A stretch of DNA of 64,000 bases from Nitrogeniibacter aestuarii (GCF_017309585.1 NZ_CP071321.1:3673501-3737500); one strand, 5' to 3'. Shown: positions 24,916 through 34,684, counted from the first letter of the stretch. The notes: a model not told the origin generated them from the letters alone. Made by a program: numbers and translations.

Positions 24916-26007
24916 TCAGACGTTGAACAGGAAGTGCATGACGTCACCGTCCTGCACGATGTAATCCTTGCCCTCGACGCGCATCTTGCCCGCTTCCTTG
25001 GCGCCGGCCTCGCCCTTGTAGGCAATGAAGTCGTCGTAGGAAATGGTCTGTGCGCGGATGAAGCCACGTTCGAAGTCGGTGTGAATCACACCCGCGGCCT
25101 GCGGTGCCGTGGCGCCAATCTCGACCGTCCAGGCACGCACCTCTTTGACGCCGGCAGTGAAGTAGGTCTGCAAACCCAGCAACTTGAACCCTGCACGAAT
25201 GACCCGATTCAGACCGGGCTCTTCCAGCCCGAGGTCCTCAAGAAACGCCTGCTTGTCCTCGTCATCGAGATCGGCCAGTTCGGCTTCGATCTTTGCGCAC
25301 ACCGCTACCACCGGAGCGCCCTCGGCCTCGGCATGGGCGCGCAGACGGTCCAGGTGCGGATTGTTTTCAAAGCCGTCTTCGAGCACGTTACCCACGTACA
25401 TCGCCGGCTTGATGGTCAGCAGACACAGGGGGCGGATGAGTTCCTGATCCTCGTCCGACAGATTGCAGGTTCGCGCCGGGTTGCCTTCGTTGAGGTGGGG
25501 CTGAAGCCGCTCGAGCACCTCGACGATCTTCTTCGCATCCTTGTCGCCGGAACGCGCTTTCTTCCCCTCCCGGGAGATGGCTTTTTCCACGGCGGCCAGG
25601 TCGGCCAGCGCAAGCTCCGTGACGATCGTTTCGATGTCAGCAAGGGGATCAACGTGTCCATTGACGTGGACAACATTCGGGTCATCGAAACAACGCACCA
25701 CGTTCACGATGGCGTCTGTTTCACGAATATTGGCCAGAAACTGGTTGCCCAGCCCCTCCCCCTTGGAAGCCCCCGCCACCAGACCGGCGATGTCCACGAA
25801 CTCGACGATGGCCGGCTGGATACGCTCGGGTTTGACGATGGCCGAGAGTGCGGCGATGCGCTCATCCGGCACTTCGACGATCCCCACGTTGGGTTCAATG
25901 GTGCAGAAGGGATAGTTCGCTGCCTCGATTCCTGACTTGGTCAGCGCGTTGAACAGGGTGGACTTGCCTACATTGGGCAGCCCCACAATGCCGCATTTCA
26001 AGCTCAT
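24916..26007 (-). CDS. ychF: Redox-regulated ATPase YchF (OLA1 type)
   Basis: 363-residue Obg-family P-loop protein that prefers ATP and associates with ribosomes. G1 is GIVGLPNVGKSTLFNALTKS, G3 FVDIAGLVAGASKGEGLGNQ, and the TGS domain lies at the C-terminus (EVRAWTVEIGATAPQAAGVI to the end). AAGGAAG sits 6 bases before the ATG. The ATG overlaps the pth stop by 4 bases. The order rplY-pth-ychF is widely conserved. Confidence 0.96.
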   Translation of the reverse strand: MSLKCGIVGLPNVGKSTLFNALTKSGIEAANYPFCTIEPNVGIVEVPDERIAALSAIVKPERIQPAIVEFVDIAGLVAGASKGEGLGNQFLANIRETDAIVNVVRCFDDPNVVHVNGHVDPLADIETIVTELALADLAAVEKAISREGKKARSGDKDAKKIVEVLERLQPHLNEGNPARTCNLSDEDQELIRPLCLLTIKPAMYVGNVLEDGFENNPHLDRLRAHAEAEGAPVVAVCAKIEAELADLDDEDKQAFLEDLGLEEPGLNRVIRAGFKLLGLQTYFTAGVKEVRAWTVEIGATAPQAAGVIHTDFERGFIRAQTISYDDFIAYKGEAGAKEAGKMRVEGKDYIVQDGDVMHFLFNV

Positions 26008-26609
26008 TTGGCTTCCTTGCCGCGCGACGGGCGCGCGTTGATGGTCTGTGCAGCCGCGTCGTACGCGCCGCGTTGAATGTCAGGCCAGGCACTCAGGGCC
26101 CGGTCAATGGTTTCGTCGATCAATTCTTCTTCAGCACGACTCGGGCGCTTGAGAACGAAGCTCACCACCGCATTACGGTCGCCGGGATGGCCGATACCGA
26201 TTCGCAGACGCCAGTAGTCATGGGTGCCGCAATGCGCTGAAATGTCTTTCAACCCGTTATGCCCCCCCAGACCACCACCGAACTTGATTCGGGACTGGCC
26301 TGGCGGCAGGTCGAGTTCATCGTGCACCACGAGAATTTCAGCGGGACTGATCCGGAAGAACCGGGCGAGTGCGCCCACGGACTGCCCGGATCGGTTCATG
26401 AAGGTTTCCGGCATGAGCAGCCAGATGCCGTCGGTGGTCTTGGCGACCTGACCATGAAACCGGCTCTCCCGATTGAAGTGGGCACCCAGTCGCGCCGCGA
26501 GGCGCTCACAAAACCAAAACCCGGCATTGTGCCGGGTTTCGGTGTAGTCGGGCCCCGGATTGCCGAGGCCGACGATCAGCTTGGGTGCCGGTCGCGACGT
26601 ATTGGACAT
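26004..26609 (-). CDS. pth: Peptidyl-tRNA hydrolase
   Basis: Frees tRNA from drop-off peptidyl-tRNA. 201 residues. LIVGLGNPGPDYTETRHNAG contains the catalytic His; PETFMNRSGQSV, VVHDELDLPPG and FGGGLGGHNGLKD (substrate contacts) are all present. It lies between rplY (23 bases upstream) and ychF (overlap). Confidence 0.97.
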   Translation of the reverse strand: MSNTSRPAPKLIVGLGNPGPDYTETRHNAGFWFCERLAARLGAHFNRESRFHGQVAKTTDGIWLLMPETFMNRSGQSVGALARFFRISPAEILVVHDELDLPPGQSRIKFGGGLGGHNGLKDISAHCGTHDYWRLRIGIGHPGDRNAVVSFVLKRPSRAEEELIDETIDRALSAWPDIQRGAYDAAAQTINARPSRGKEAK

Positions 26610-26632
26610 GCGACAGGTCTCCAGCGAGTGAA

Positions 26633-27256
26633 TTACTCTTCGGCTGCGCCTTCTTCGCCTTCTTCACCTTCTTCGCCGGCAGCCACACCACCACGCGGCG
26701 GCACGCAGCTGACCACGACCGGATCATCTTCACCGTGCAGCACGGCTTCAACGCCCTTCGGCAGGTTCAGGTGAGAGACGTGGATGGACTGGCCAGCTTC
26801 GATGGCGCCCAGGTCAACCTCGATGAATTCCGGCAAATCTTTCGGCAGGCAAGCAACGTCCAGTTCGTTCATCACGTGGGTGATCAGACCGTTCTGCAGC
26901 TTGACGCCCGGAGCGTCTTCGTCGTTGACGAAGTGCAGAGGCACCTTCAGGTGCAGCTTCTCGCCCGCCTTCACGCGCTGGAAATCCAGGTGCAGCACTT
27001 GCTGCTTGTACGGGTGCCACTGGGTGTCACGCAGAACCACGGTGTCCTTGCTACCGTCGATGTTCATGGTCAGCACGGAAGCGTGAAAGGCCTCCTTGCG
27101 CAGCAGGTGATAGATCTCGTTGTGATCAAGCGTCACCTGGATGGCGTCCTTGTCTGCACCATAAACGATGGCCGGCACACGACCGTCGCGACGCAGGCGG
27201 CGGCTCGCACCCGTACCCTTGGCATCGCGCTTTTCAGCGTTGAATTGAATATCCAT
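26633..27256 (-). CDS. rplY: 50S ribosomal protein L25, CTC/TL5 form
   Basis: 207-residue long form of L25, which binds 5S rRNA. The N-terminal L25 domain (KRDAKGTGASRRLRRDGRVP and VPAIVYGADKD) is followed by the TL5-type beta domain. The tail is acidic (repeated GEEGEEGEE near the end). Start ATG 27256. It belongs to the prs-rplY-pth-ychF group, although a stem-loop separates it from prs. Confidence 0.96.
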   Translation of the reverse strand: MDIQFNAEKRDAKGTGASRRLRRDGRVPAIVYGADKDAIQVTLDHNEIYHLLRKEAFHASVLTMNIDGSKDTVVLRDTQWHPYKQQVLHLDFQRVKAGEKLHLKVPLHFVNDEDAPGVKLQNGLITHVMNELDVACLPKDLPEFIEVDLGAIEAGQSIHVSHLNLPKGVEAVLHGEDDPVVVSCVPPRGGVAAGEEGEEGEEGAAEE

Positions 27257-27305
27257 GACTACTCCAAAATTCGAACCGTCCGCGACCAGATCGGTTCATT
27301 AAAAT

Positions 27306-27326
27306 GCCGACTCAAACCGAGTCGGC
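27306..27326 (-). terminator. Stem-loop after prs, possible attenuating terminator
   Basis: GCCGACTC / GAGTCGGC stem with 5-base loop between prs and rplY, followed on the minus strand by ATTTTAA. The T tract is short, so partial termination is more likely than full. Confidence 0.5.
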
Positions 27327-27334
27327 GCGAAAAA

Positions 27335-28285
27335 TCATTCCATGAAGAGCGTACTGACAGACTCTTCGTTACTGATGCGCAAAATGGTGTCCGCCAGCAG
27401 TGAAGCCACCGACACCTGCCGGATACGGCCCACGGCACGCGCTTCGTCACTCAGGGGGATGGTGTCGGTCACGACCAGCTCATCGAGGGCAGAGTCCTTG
27501 ATGCGCTCGACGGCGGCACCGGACAGGACCGCATGGGTACAGTAAGCGAGCACACGCTTGGCACCGTTTTCCTTGAGCGCAGCCGCAGCCTTGCACAGTG
27601 TGCCGGCAGTATCGACGATGTCATCCATGATGACGCAGGTGCGGTCATTGACCTCACCGATGATGTTCATCACTTCGGAGACATTCGCCTTCGGACGGCG
27701 CTTGTCGATGATGGCCAGGTCGCACTCCATCCGCTTGGCGAAGGCACGTGCCCGCACCACGCCACCCACGTCGGGTGACACGACCATCAGGTCATCGAAC
27801 TTCTGCTTGTCCAGATCATTCAGCAACACCGGCGCGGCATAAACGTTGTCCACCGGGATGTCGAAGAAACCCTGAATCTGGTCCGCGTGCAGATCCATGG
27901 TCAGCAGGCGCTGAACACCCACCGCCTGCAGCATGTTGGCCACCACCTTGGCAGTGATGGGAACGCGAGCAGAGCGCGGACGGCGATCCTGACGGGCATA
28001 ACCGAAATAGGGAATGGCTGCGGTGATACGGCCGGCGGACGCACGCTTGAGTGCGTCGACCAGAACCGCCAGTTCCATCAGGTTGTCGTTCGTGGGCACG
28101 CAGGTGGGCTGCAGCACGAATACGTCCTTGCCGCGGACGTTTTCGAGCAATTCAACGTTCACCTCACCATCGGAAAAACGACCCACCGTCGCAGAACCAA
28201 GGGAAATACCAAGACGTTTGACCACGTCTGCGGCGAGTTTGGGATTAGCGTTCCCCGTGAACACCATCAGGCTGCCATGAGCCAT
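27335..28285 (-). CDS. prs: Ribose-phosphate pyrophosphokinase
   Basis: Makes PRPP from ribose-5-phosphate and ATP for purine, pyrimidine, His, Trp and NAD synthesis. 316 residues from ATG 28285. Motifs: SDGEVNVELLENVRGKDVF, YFGYARQDRRPRSARVPI, DLHADQIQGFFDIPVDN, VVSPDVGGVVRARAFA and the PRPP loop IMDDIVDTAGTL. The upstream stem-loop terminator means prs probably has its own promoter in the short gap after tRNA-Gln. Confidence 0.97.
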   Translation of the reverse strand: MAHGSLMVFTGNANPKLAADVVKRLGISLGSATVGRFSDGEVNVELLENVRGKDVFVLQPTCVPTNDNLMELAVLVDALKRASAGRITAAIPYFGYARQDRRPRSARVPITAKVVANMLQAVGVQRLLTMDLHADQIQGFFDIPVDNVYAAPVLLNDLDKQKFDDLMVVSPDVGGVVRARAFAKRMECDLAIIDKRRPKANVSEVMNIIGEVNDRTCVIMDDIVDTAGTLCKAAAALKENGAKRVLAYCTHAVLSGAAVERIKDSALDELVVTDTIPLSDEARAVGRIRQVSVASLLADTILRISNEESVSTLFME

Positions 28286-28319
28286 GCTGCTTCTCCGATG
28301 CCGAACGAAAGCCGATCGC

Positions 28320-28351
28320 AAAAAACAATCGGGCAGGCATGACGCCTGCCC
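28320..28351 (-). terminator. Terminator after tRNA-Gln
   Basis: Minus strand GGGCAGGC-GTCAT-GCCTGCCC followed by GATTG and a run of six T, 11 bases after the tRNA CCA end. Confidence 0.85.
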
Positions 28352-28361
28352 GACTCTCTAC

Positions 28362-28438
28362 TGGCTGGGGAGGAAGGATTCGAACCCTCGAATGCCGGAA
28401 TCAAAATCCGGTGCCTTAACCGACTTGGCGACTCCCCA
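28362..28438 (-). tRNA. tRNA-Gln (anticodon TTG)
   Basis: 77 bases with encoded CCA. Acceptor pair TGGGGAG/CTCCCCA, discriminator G, anticodon stem CCGGA/TCCGG around loop TTTTGAT, T arm GGTTCGAATCC. It lies between ispE and prs, the usual betaproteobacterial place. Confidence 0.97.
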
Positions 28439-28456
28439 AAAAACCGTTTCGCGCGC

Positions 28457-29299
28457 TCAACCCACCCAGCCGTGCATCGGATGCACATCGAGACTTTTCG
28501 CCGCCCAAGCCTGCCACCGATCGGGGCACTGCCGGACAACATCTCTGGCTGCCTGCTCGCTGTCGAATGCCGAAAAAATACAGGCTCCAGAGCCTGTCAT
28601 TCGTGCCGGGCCGAACTGCCCCAACCACTCGACTGCGTCCGCTATCTGCGGGTATCGCTCGATCGCCACACGCTCAAGATCATTGTGCGTTGCGCTCATT
28701 GCGAAGTCCGATATTTTGATAGGTTTCGTATCGCGCGTCAACTCTTTTGCGCGGAAGATTTCGGGCGTGGGCACGTGCACGCCGGGCGCCACGACAACGT
28801 ACCAGCACGGCGCCAGGTGAATGGGCGAAAACCGCTCCCCCACGCCTTCGGCAAAGGCCGTGCGTCCATAGACGAAAAACGGAACGTCCGCCCCCAGTGG
28901 CAGCGCCAATGACTCCAGTTGATGCCGATCGAGGCCGGTCTCCCACAGTCGGTTGAGTGCGATCAGTGTGGTCGCCGCGTCGGAACTGCCTCCGCCCAGC
29001 CCGCCCCCCATGGGGAGGACTTTGGTCACTTCGATATCAACACCCCGATCAACCCCCGTTGCCTGCTGAAGCGCCCCGGCCGCACGCACCACGAGATCGT
29101 CCGCCGCCGGAACCCCGGGCACATCGTTGACGCGTCGGACCCGACCATCGCTCCGGACGTGAAAATCGAGCCGATCCCCCCAATCGAGCATGCGAAATGC
29201 CGTCTGCAGCAGGTGGTATCCATCCTCGCGTCGGCCAACCACATGAAGAAAGAGATTGATCTTTGCCGGTGCAGGGCATTCGATCAGCACCTGCGTCAT
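28457..29299 (-). CDS. ispE: 4-diphosphocytidyl-2-C-methyl-D-erythritol kinase
   Basis: GHMP kinase of the MEP isoprenoid pathway. 280 residues. CPAPAKINLFLHVVGRREDG at the N-terminus, ATP loop LPMGGGLGGGSSDAATTL and C-terminal ARMTGSGACIFSAF. Its ATG overlaps the lolB stop by 4 bases. If the RubisCO-like/cupin pair does feed DXP, it would join the same isoprenoid pathway. Confidence 0.96.
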   Translation of the reverse strand: MTQVLIECPAPAKINLFLHVVGRREDGYHLLQTAFRMLDWGDRLDFHVRSDGRVRRVNDVPGVPAADDLVVRAAGALQQATGVDRGVDIEVTKVLPMGGGLGGGSSDAATTLIALNRLWETGLDRHQLESLALPLGADVPFFVYGRTAFAEGVGERFSPIHLAPCWYVVVAPGVHVPTPEIFRAKELTRDTKPIKISDFAMSATHNDLERVAIERYPQIADAVEWLGQFGPARMTGSGACIFSAFDSEQAARDVVRQCPDRWQAWAAKSLDVHPMHGWVG

Positions 29300-29856
29300 T
29301 CCCAGCGATCCACCAGCAGCTTGAGCAGTGCATCGCCGCGCGAGACTTCAATCGTCCTGGGGCGTGCCGATGGCGTCTCGTCTGCGTAGGCGAGGTATCG
29401 CACCTGCCAGCCGTCATCTGCAATGCGCACCGGACGTCCCAACGCATCCGACTCTCTCACGACCTCGGTGGCCACCACGCCCGCCTGAACCCATCGAGGC
29501 AGCGCATTGACCGGCACATTCATGCCCAGCACCCGCTGCATCAACTGAGAAAACGGCTCGGCAATTTCCTCGCCCTCAGCCGTGAGCAGCACTGCCATGT
29601 CGCCATCGCGGCGCACACGCGCCACGATCTGCCCCAACGGGGAATAGAAGTCCCACTGATCCTGACCGGGGGCATGTTGCCACTCGAATTTGCCGTGAAT
29701 GGCCTCATCCCCCGTGCGCGCAGACAGTCGTCCGCCGATGGCGAAATGTGACTCGACCGGCCTGAACGCAATGGTGGTAAGCGGCACTGTCTCAGGCGTC
29801 GAGGCACATGCCGCAAGCACCAGCGCGGCACACCCAGCGAGAAGCCAACGCATCAT
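29296..29856 (-). CDS. lolB: Outer-membrane lipoprotein receptor LolB
   Basis: Accepts lipoproteins from LolA and inserts them in the outer membrane. 186 residues with lipobox VLAACAS and the LolB-type beta fold (HFAIGGRLSARTGDEAIHGK, FEWQHAPGQDQWDFYSPLG). The order TPR-lolB-ispE is standard. Start MM at 29856/29853 overlaps the TPR gene stop. Confidence 0.93.
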   Translation of the reverse strand: MMRWLLAGCAALVLAACASTPETVPLTTIAFRPVESHFAIGGRLSARTGDEAIHGKFEWQHAPGQDQWDFYSPLGQIVARVRRDGDMAVLLTAEGEEIAEPFSQLMQRVLGMNVPVNALPRWVQAGVVATEVVRESDALGRPVRIADDGWQVRYLAYADETPSARPRTIEVSRGDALLKLLVDRWE

Positions 29857-31553
29857 TGCCCGTACCGACGCATCACGGACACCAGCGTGTCATTCTCCGG
29901 ATGATCTTTTGCCGCCATCTGCCAGGTTTTCCGAGCCTCGTCCTGATTGCCCATCTCCCAGAGCACTTCACCCAGGTGGGCAGCGATCTCGGGATCAGGC
30001 CGGATCTGGTAAGCGCGCTCAAGCAGCTGTCGCGCTTCCTCGAACTGACCGCGCCGATATAGAACCCAACCCAGACTGTCCATGATGAACGGGTCCTCCG
30101 GGCGCAGTTCGACGGCTTTGCGGATGAGAGCCTCGGCCTCGCCGAGTCGCTCTCCACGATCCGCCATCCAGTATCCGAGCGCATTGTAGGCATGCGCGTA
30201 GTCGGGACTGAGGGCGATGATCTTGCGCAAGCGCCCTTCCATGGCCTCGGTGCGCCCCAGACGATCAGCCAGCATGGCCGACTCGTACAGCAGGTCCGGG
30301 TCGTCCGGCTTGATGCGCAGCCCTTCGTCCACTGCGCTCACGGCCTCTTCCATACGACCGGCGTCACGCATCAACTGCGCTTCGACCAACAGGTAATTGG
30401 CGCGAGTTGCGTCGTCCGTACCCAGTGCCCGCAGACGTTTGCGCGCCTCGTCAAAGCGCCCCTCCTTGACCAGCAGCTGGGCGATGCGCAACTGGGCACG
30501 CTCGCGCCGGGGCACATCCTCGACCGCATCGTAGTGCGCGATCGCTTCATCCAGTTGCCCGCGTGCCTCAGCCACTTGCGCCAGTCCGGTCTGCACCCCG
30601 TCACCATCGGCATAGCCGGACTGGCTCAAGCGCTTGAAGACACGCTCAGCCACGTCGATATCACGCATTTCGAGCGCAATGATCCCCACCGCATAACGCG
30701 AGGCATCGTCACCGTCCTCGCGTTCAAGCACTTTCTCAAACGCGGTGCGCGCCTGTGCGTACCGCTTGTTTCCCAGCAGGACACGCCCATATCCACGCAG
30801 GACGTCCACATCGTCCGGATGCGATTCAAGAAATCCGGCCAGCGTTTTCTCCGCCGCCTGCGGGTCCATCGTCTGCTCGATCTGCGCTTTGAGCAGCACC
30901 GCCTGAGACCAGTCGGGCCGACGCACCAGCGCCTCGTTCAGCGAAGCCAGGCTGGCCTGCATGTCGCGTGCGCCCGAGGCGGCATGGGCGCGGGCGAAAT
31001 GCGCTTCGGCCATGTCCATGTAGGGCTCGGTCACCCGCTCGACGATCTTGCGCACCCGCTGCTTGTCCTCGACGGGTGCCAGCACCCGATTCAGGCTGAG
31101 CAGGGCACCGGGCAGGCGCGGCCCCGCCTTGGCCAGCGACTCGGCCAGACGCATTTCGATCTGCTCCGAAGGCATCTGGGCGCCCGCAATGGCGCCCGAG
31201 AGCACCCGCTGCGCATCTTCGGATTCCGGGTCAGCATCAGCCCAGATGCGCGCCGTCTCCTGCGCCATGTCCATGCGCCGGGCGAACAGGGCGATCTCCG
31301 TCGCACGGCGAGCCACGCGTGCGTCTTTGGTGGTGCGTGCCAGGCGCTCGTAAAGCGGCAAACTGTAGTCGAGCCGACCGCGCGCCAGCGCGATCTCGGC
31401 AAGCAGCATGTCGAACAGAATCTGCGGGGTCAGTTCCTGCCCCGGGTGAGGCTCTGCAGCCACGTCGGCGGCATGAACGGCCGGCATCAGGAGGCCAGCC
31501 ATCGCGGTCGTCATGATGACAACGCCGCGTTTGAGCTTCAAAGAAAAAGCCAT
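29853..31553 (-). CDS. Secreted tetratricopeptide-repeat protein
   Basis: 566 residues: signal peptide ending MPAVHA, then many TPR helices through the whole length. Clear examples are LGYWMADRGERLGEAEALIR and LGWVLYRRGQFEEARQLLER near the C-terminus. Probably a periplasmic or outer-membrane-associated scaffold; the family is found upstream of lolB in many Betaproteobacteria, role unknown. It overlaps lolB by 4 bases. Transcribed divergently from mutM with a 196-base gap, in which I identify no clear promoter motif. Confidence 0.88.
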   Translation of the reverse strand: MAFSLKLKRGVVIMTTAMAGLLMPAVHAADVAAEPHPGQELTPQILFDMLLAEIALARGRLDYSLPLYERLARTTKDARVARRATEIALFARRMDMAQETARIWADADPESEDAQRVLSGAIAGAQMPSEQIEMRLAESLAKAGPRLPGALLSLNRVLAPVEDKQRVRKIVERVTEPYMDMAEAHFARAHAASGARDMQASLASLNEALVRRPDWSQAVLLKAQIEQTMDPQAAEKTLAGFLESHPDDVDVLRGYGRVLLGNKRYAQARTAFEKVLEREDGDDASRYAVGIIALEMRDIDVAERVFKRLSQSGYADGDGVQTGLAQVAEARGQLDEAIAHYDAVEDVPRRERAQLRIAQLLVKEGRFDEARKRLRALGTDDATRANYLLVEAQLMRDAGRMEEAVSAVDEGLRIKPDDPDLLYESAMLADRLGRTEAMEGRLRKIIALSPDYAHAYNALGYWMADRGERLGEAEALIRKAVELRPEDPFIMDSLGWVLYRRGQFEEARQLLERAYQIRPDPEIAAHLGEVLWEMGNQDEARKTWQMAAKDHPENDTLVSVMRRYGQ

Positions 31554-31749
31554 GTCATGAATCCAGTTGGACGCACCGCATCGGGCGTCGTTGCGGCAGC
31601 AAGATCACACAGATCTTCGAAACCGGGTTTGTGTTGACCGTTGGAGTGCATTTTGCCGCGTCGGTTCGACGCATGTTAGGGAGTTTGACCACACCGGGCA
31701 AGCGGACAGTCTGCTTAGAATATGGGACACCCATTCACCCGAAGCTGCC

Positions 31750-32565
31750 ATGCCCGAATTACCCGAAGTCGAGACCACTGCCCGCGGCATTGCGCCGCAC
31801 CTGACCGGCGCACGCGTCAGCGGCGTCTCGGTTCGCCAGCCACGCCTCCGCCTTCCCGTCCCGAATGACATTGCAGATACGCTTCGCGGCAGAGTCTTGC
31901 AGCAGGTGCGTCGGCGCGCCAAATACCTGCTCCTTGATTTCGGCCACGGCGACCTGCTCATCCACCTGGGCATGTCCGGCAGCCTGCGCATTGTCGACAT
32001 TGGCAAAAGCCCCAACCTTCACGACCATGTGGATATCGAGTTTGGCGATCGCATCCTGCGCTATCGTGATCCGCGTCGCTTCGGTCTGATCACGTGGATG
32101 CCCAAGGACAGCGCCCCGCCTGCGCTGCTCGCGCACCTCGGCATCGAACCGCTTGAAGAGACGTTCGACGGCGTTTGGCTCCACCGTGCCACCCGGCACA
32201 TCAAGCGCCCCATCAAGACCTTCATCATGGATAGCCATCAGATTGTGGGTGTCGGCAACATCTATGCGTCAGAAAGCCTGTTCCGCGCCAGGATTCACCC
32301 GCTGACCGAGGCCGGCCGCCTAGGCCCGAAACGCTGCCAGCGACTGGCCGAGGAAATACGCGCCACGCTCACCGAAGCGATCGCCGCCGGCGGCAGCAGC
32401 TTGCGGGACTTCGTCGGCACGGATGGCGCCCCCGGGTATTTCCAGCAGCAATATTTCGCCTATGCCCGCGAAGGCGAACCTTGCCGCACGTGCGGGCGAC
32501 CGATCCAGCGTCACGTCATCGCACAACGCTCGACCTTTCTGTGTCCAGCCTGCCAGCGTCGTTAA
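31750..32565 (+). CDS. mutM: Formamidopyrimidine-DNA glycosylase
   Basis: Base-excision enzyme removing 8-oxoguanine and Fapy lesions. 271 residues. N-terminal PELPEVETTARG with catalytic Pro/Glu, helix-two-turn-helix (VGVGNIYASESLFRA) and C-terminal zinc finger CRTCGRPIQ...FLCPACQRR. ATG at 31750 leaves proline 2 as the nucleophile; longer frames upstream would abolish that. Confidence 0.97.
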   Translation: MPELPEVETTARGIAPHLTGARVSGVSVRQPRLRLPVPNDIADTLRGRVLQQVRRRAKYLLLDFGHGDLLIHLGMSGSLRIVDIGKSPNLHDHVDIEFGDRILRYRDPRRFGLITWMPKDSAPPALLAHLGIEPLEETFDGVWLHRATRHIKRPIKTFIMDSHQIVGVGNIYASESLFRARIHPLTEAGRLGPKRCQRLAEEIRATLTEAIAAGGSSLRDFVGTDGAPGYFQQQYFAYAREGEPCRTCGRPIQRHVIAQRSTFLCPACQRR

Positions 32566-32710
32566 TGACATGGGCAACTTGCCGTTCGTCGCTGAAAGCC
32601 CGCCACTCGGGGCAGAGAATGGCGCCAGGCTTGGAGAGCGACAGGCGCAGCGCTATGCTGCGATATTGGGATAAAAACGACTCCGGCATTGTTCGACCGG
32701 CGAGGACACC

Positions 32711-34684
32711 ATGGCACTGATTGACCAATTTTCCGAATACAGCCGCTGGCGCGCCGACACTGCCCGCTCTGTCGGCCTGCTGCGCAGTTGGTTGAACCAG
32801 AACGAAATCGGGGACGCACAGGGCGACCTTCGGCTTCAGTACGTGCTCGACCGCCTGCAGGAAGACAAACTCACGATCGCCTTCGTGGCCGAGTTTTCGC
32901 GCGGCAAGTCCGAGCTGATCAACGCCCTGTTCTTCTCCGATTACGGCAACCGCGTGCTGCCGTCGAGTGCGGGTCGAACCACCATGTGCCCGACCGAGCT
33001 GCAATGGTCTGAGGGCGACACCCCCCAGATCCGCCTGCTGCCCATCGAAACGCGCCGCAACCACACCACGGTCAGCGAGTTCAAGCGCCATCCGGATGAG
33101 TGGATTTCCCATACGCTCGACATCGGCTCGACGGCTGCATTGCAAAGTGCGCTCGCCCGTGTCGGCGAGACCAAGGTGGTCCACCAGGACGAAGCCGAAG
33201 CGCTGGGCTTCATTCTCGACCACGAGGGCAAGACCGGACTGCAGCCCGACGCAAATGGCGAGGTCACCATTCCATGCTGGCGCCACGCCATCATTCATTT
33301 CCAGCACCCGCTGCTTGAACAGGGCCTTGTCGTGCTGGACACCCCGGGGTTGAACGCCATCGGTGCCGAACCGGAACTGACGCTTTCGCTGCTGCCCAAC
33401 GCCCATTCCGTCCTGTTCATTCTCGCCGCAGACACGGGCGTCACCCAGAGCGACATGACGGTCTGGAGGGATTACGTGAATGCCGGCCAGCGGACCGAAG
33501 GTCGTCTGGTGGTCCTCAACAAGATCGACAGCCTGTGGGACGGGCTGCGCGGTGACAGCCGGATCGCCGAGGAAATCAACCGCCAGGTGGTGTCGGTGAG
33601 CAAGGATCTGGGCCTGAGCGAGAGCCGTATCTTCCCGATCTCTGCACAGAAGGCCCTGCTCGCCCGCATCCAGAACGATCAGGAACTCTTCCAGCGCAGT
33701 CGCCTGGGCGAACTTGAAACGGCGCTGAGTGACCAGTTGCTGCCCGCCAAACAGAAGATCGTTCGCCAGTCGACGCTGGCTGAAACGGAAGACCTGGCGC
33801 TGCACGCCGACGAGCTGCTCGCGTCTCGCCAGCGCGGCGTTCACGAACAGCTCAGGGAACTGACCGACCTGCGCGGCAAGAACCAGAACGTCATCGAATA
33901 CATGATGCGCAAAGTCCGGTCCGAGAAAGAAGAATTCGAGGCCGGCCTCAAGAAATACTATGCCGTGCGCAGCATCTTCTCGAACCTCACCAACAACCTG
34001 CTGGCCCACCTGGGCCTGGATGCGCTGCGCGACGAGACACGCAAGACTCGCGAGGCCATGCTCGAGTCCACCTTCTCGCGCGGCCTGCGTCAGGCCATGA
34101 CGAGCTTCTTCGACCATCTGCGCAGCAACCTGCAAAAGTCATCCGAAGAGGTCAACGAAATCTCCGGCATGCTCAATGCCATGTACAAGCGCTTCAGTGT
34201 CGAGCACGGCCTCAAGCTCTCCCAGCCGGCCAGTTTTTCGACCCTGCGTTACGAGCGTGAGATCAATCAGCTTGAGAAAGCCTTCAACCAGCAATTGAAT
34301 ACCACGCTGGCGCTCATCACGACCGAAAAGCACACGCTGACCCAGAAGTTCTTCGAGACGGTCGCCATTCAGGCGCGACGCACCTTCGAAGTGGCCAACC
34401 GGGATGTGGAGCACTGGCTGCGCGCCGTGATGTCTCCGCTTGAAACGCAGGTGCGCGAGTACCAGCTCCAGCTCAAGCGTCGCCTCGAGAGCGTCAAACG
34501 GATTCACCAGGCGACCGACACCCTTGAAGATCGCATTGTCGAACTCGAACAGCAGGACCGCGGCATTCAGCGCCTGCGTGACGAGCTGGCCGAAGTGGCG
34601 GGCGACATCCGCAAGGCCCTCGGTGCCACCGACGCGGATCTCGACGCCCTCCGCCAGGAGCGCGAAGAAGCCATGGCGGCCTGA
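32711..34684 (+). CDS. Dynamin-like GTPase
   Basis: 657-residue large GTPase. G1 AEFSRGKSELINALFFSD at about residues 60-77, switch threonine in AGRTTMCPTELQ, G3 VVLDTPGLNAIG and G4 VVLNKIDSLWDG. The rest is mainly long amphipathic helices with a final coiled coil (about 575-657). No obvious transmembrane hairpin of the type seen in membrane-fusing bacterial dynamins. GAGGACACC lies just before the ATG. It is monocistronic and ends at a strong bidirectional terminator. Role unknown; membrane remodelling or stress functions are known for related proteins. Confidence 0.85.
   Translation: MALIDQFSEYSRWRADTARSVGLLRSWLNQNEIGDAQGDLRLQYVLDRLQEDKLTIAFVAEFSRGKSELINALFFSDYGNRVLPSSAGRTTMCPTELQWSEGDTPQIRLLPIETRRNHTTVSEFKRHPDEWISHTLDIGSTAALQSALARVGETKVVHQDEAEALGFILDHEGKTGLQPDANGEVTIPCWRHAIIHFQHPLLEQGLVVLDTPGLNAIGAEPELTLSLLPNAHSVLFILAADTGVTQSDMTVWRDYVNAGQRTEGRLVVLNKIDSLWDGLRGDSRIAEEINRQVVSVSKDLGLSESRIFPISAQKALLARIQNDQELFQRSRLGELETALSDQLLPAKQKIVRQSTLAETEDLALHADELLASRQRGVHEQLRELTDLRGKNQNVIEYMMRKVRSEKEEFEAGLKKYYAVRSIFSNLTNNLLAHLGLDALRDETRKTREAMLESTFSRGLRQAMTSFFDHLRSNLQKSSEEVNEISGMLNAMYKRFSVEHGLKLSQPASFSTLRYEREINQLEKAFNQQLNTTLALITTEKHTLTQKFFETVAIQARRTFEVANRDVEHWLRAVMSPLETQVREYQLQLKRRLESVKRIHQATDTLEDRIVELEQQDRGIQRLRDELAEVAGDIRKALGATDADLDALRQEREEAMAA

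Noticed and set aside
28284..28820. Plus-strand 178-codon frame across tRNA-Gln and ispE
   Set aside because: Antisense of a tRNA and of ispE; not a gene.
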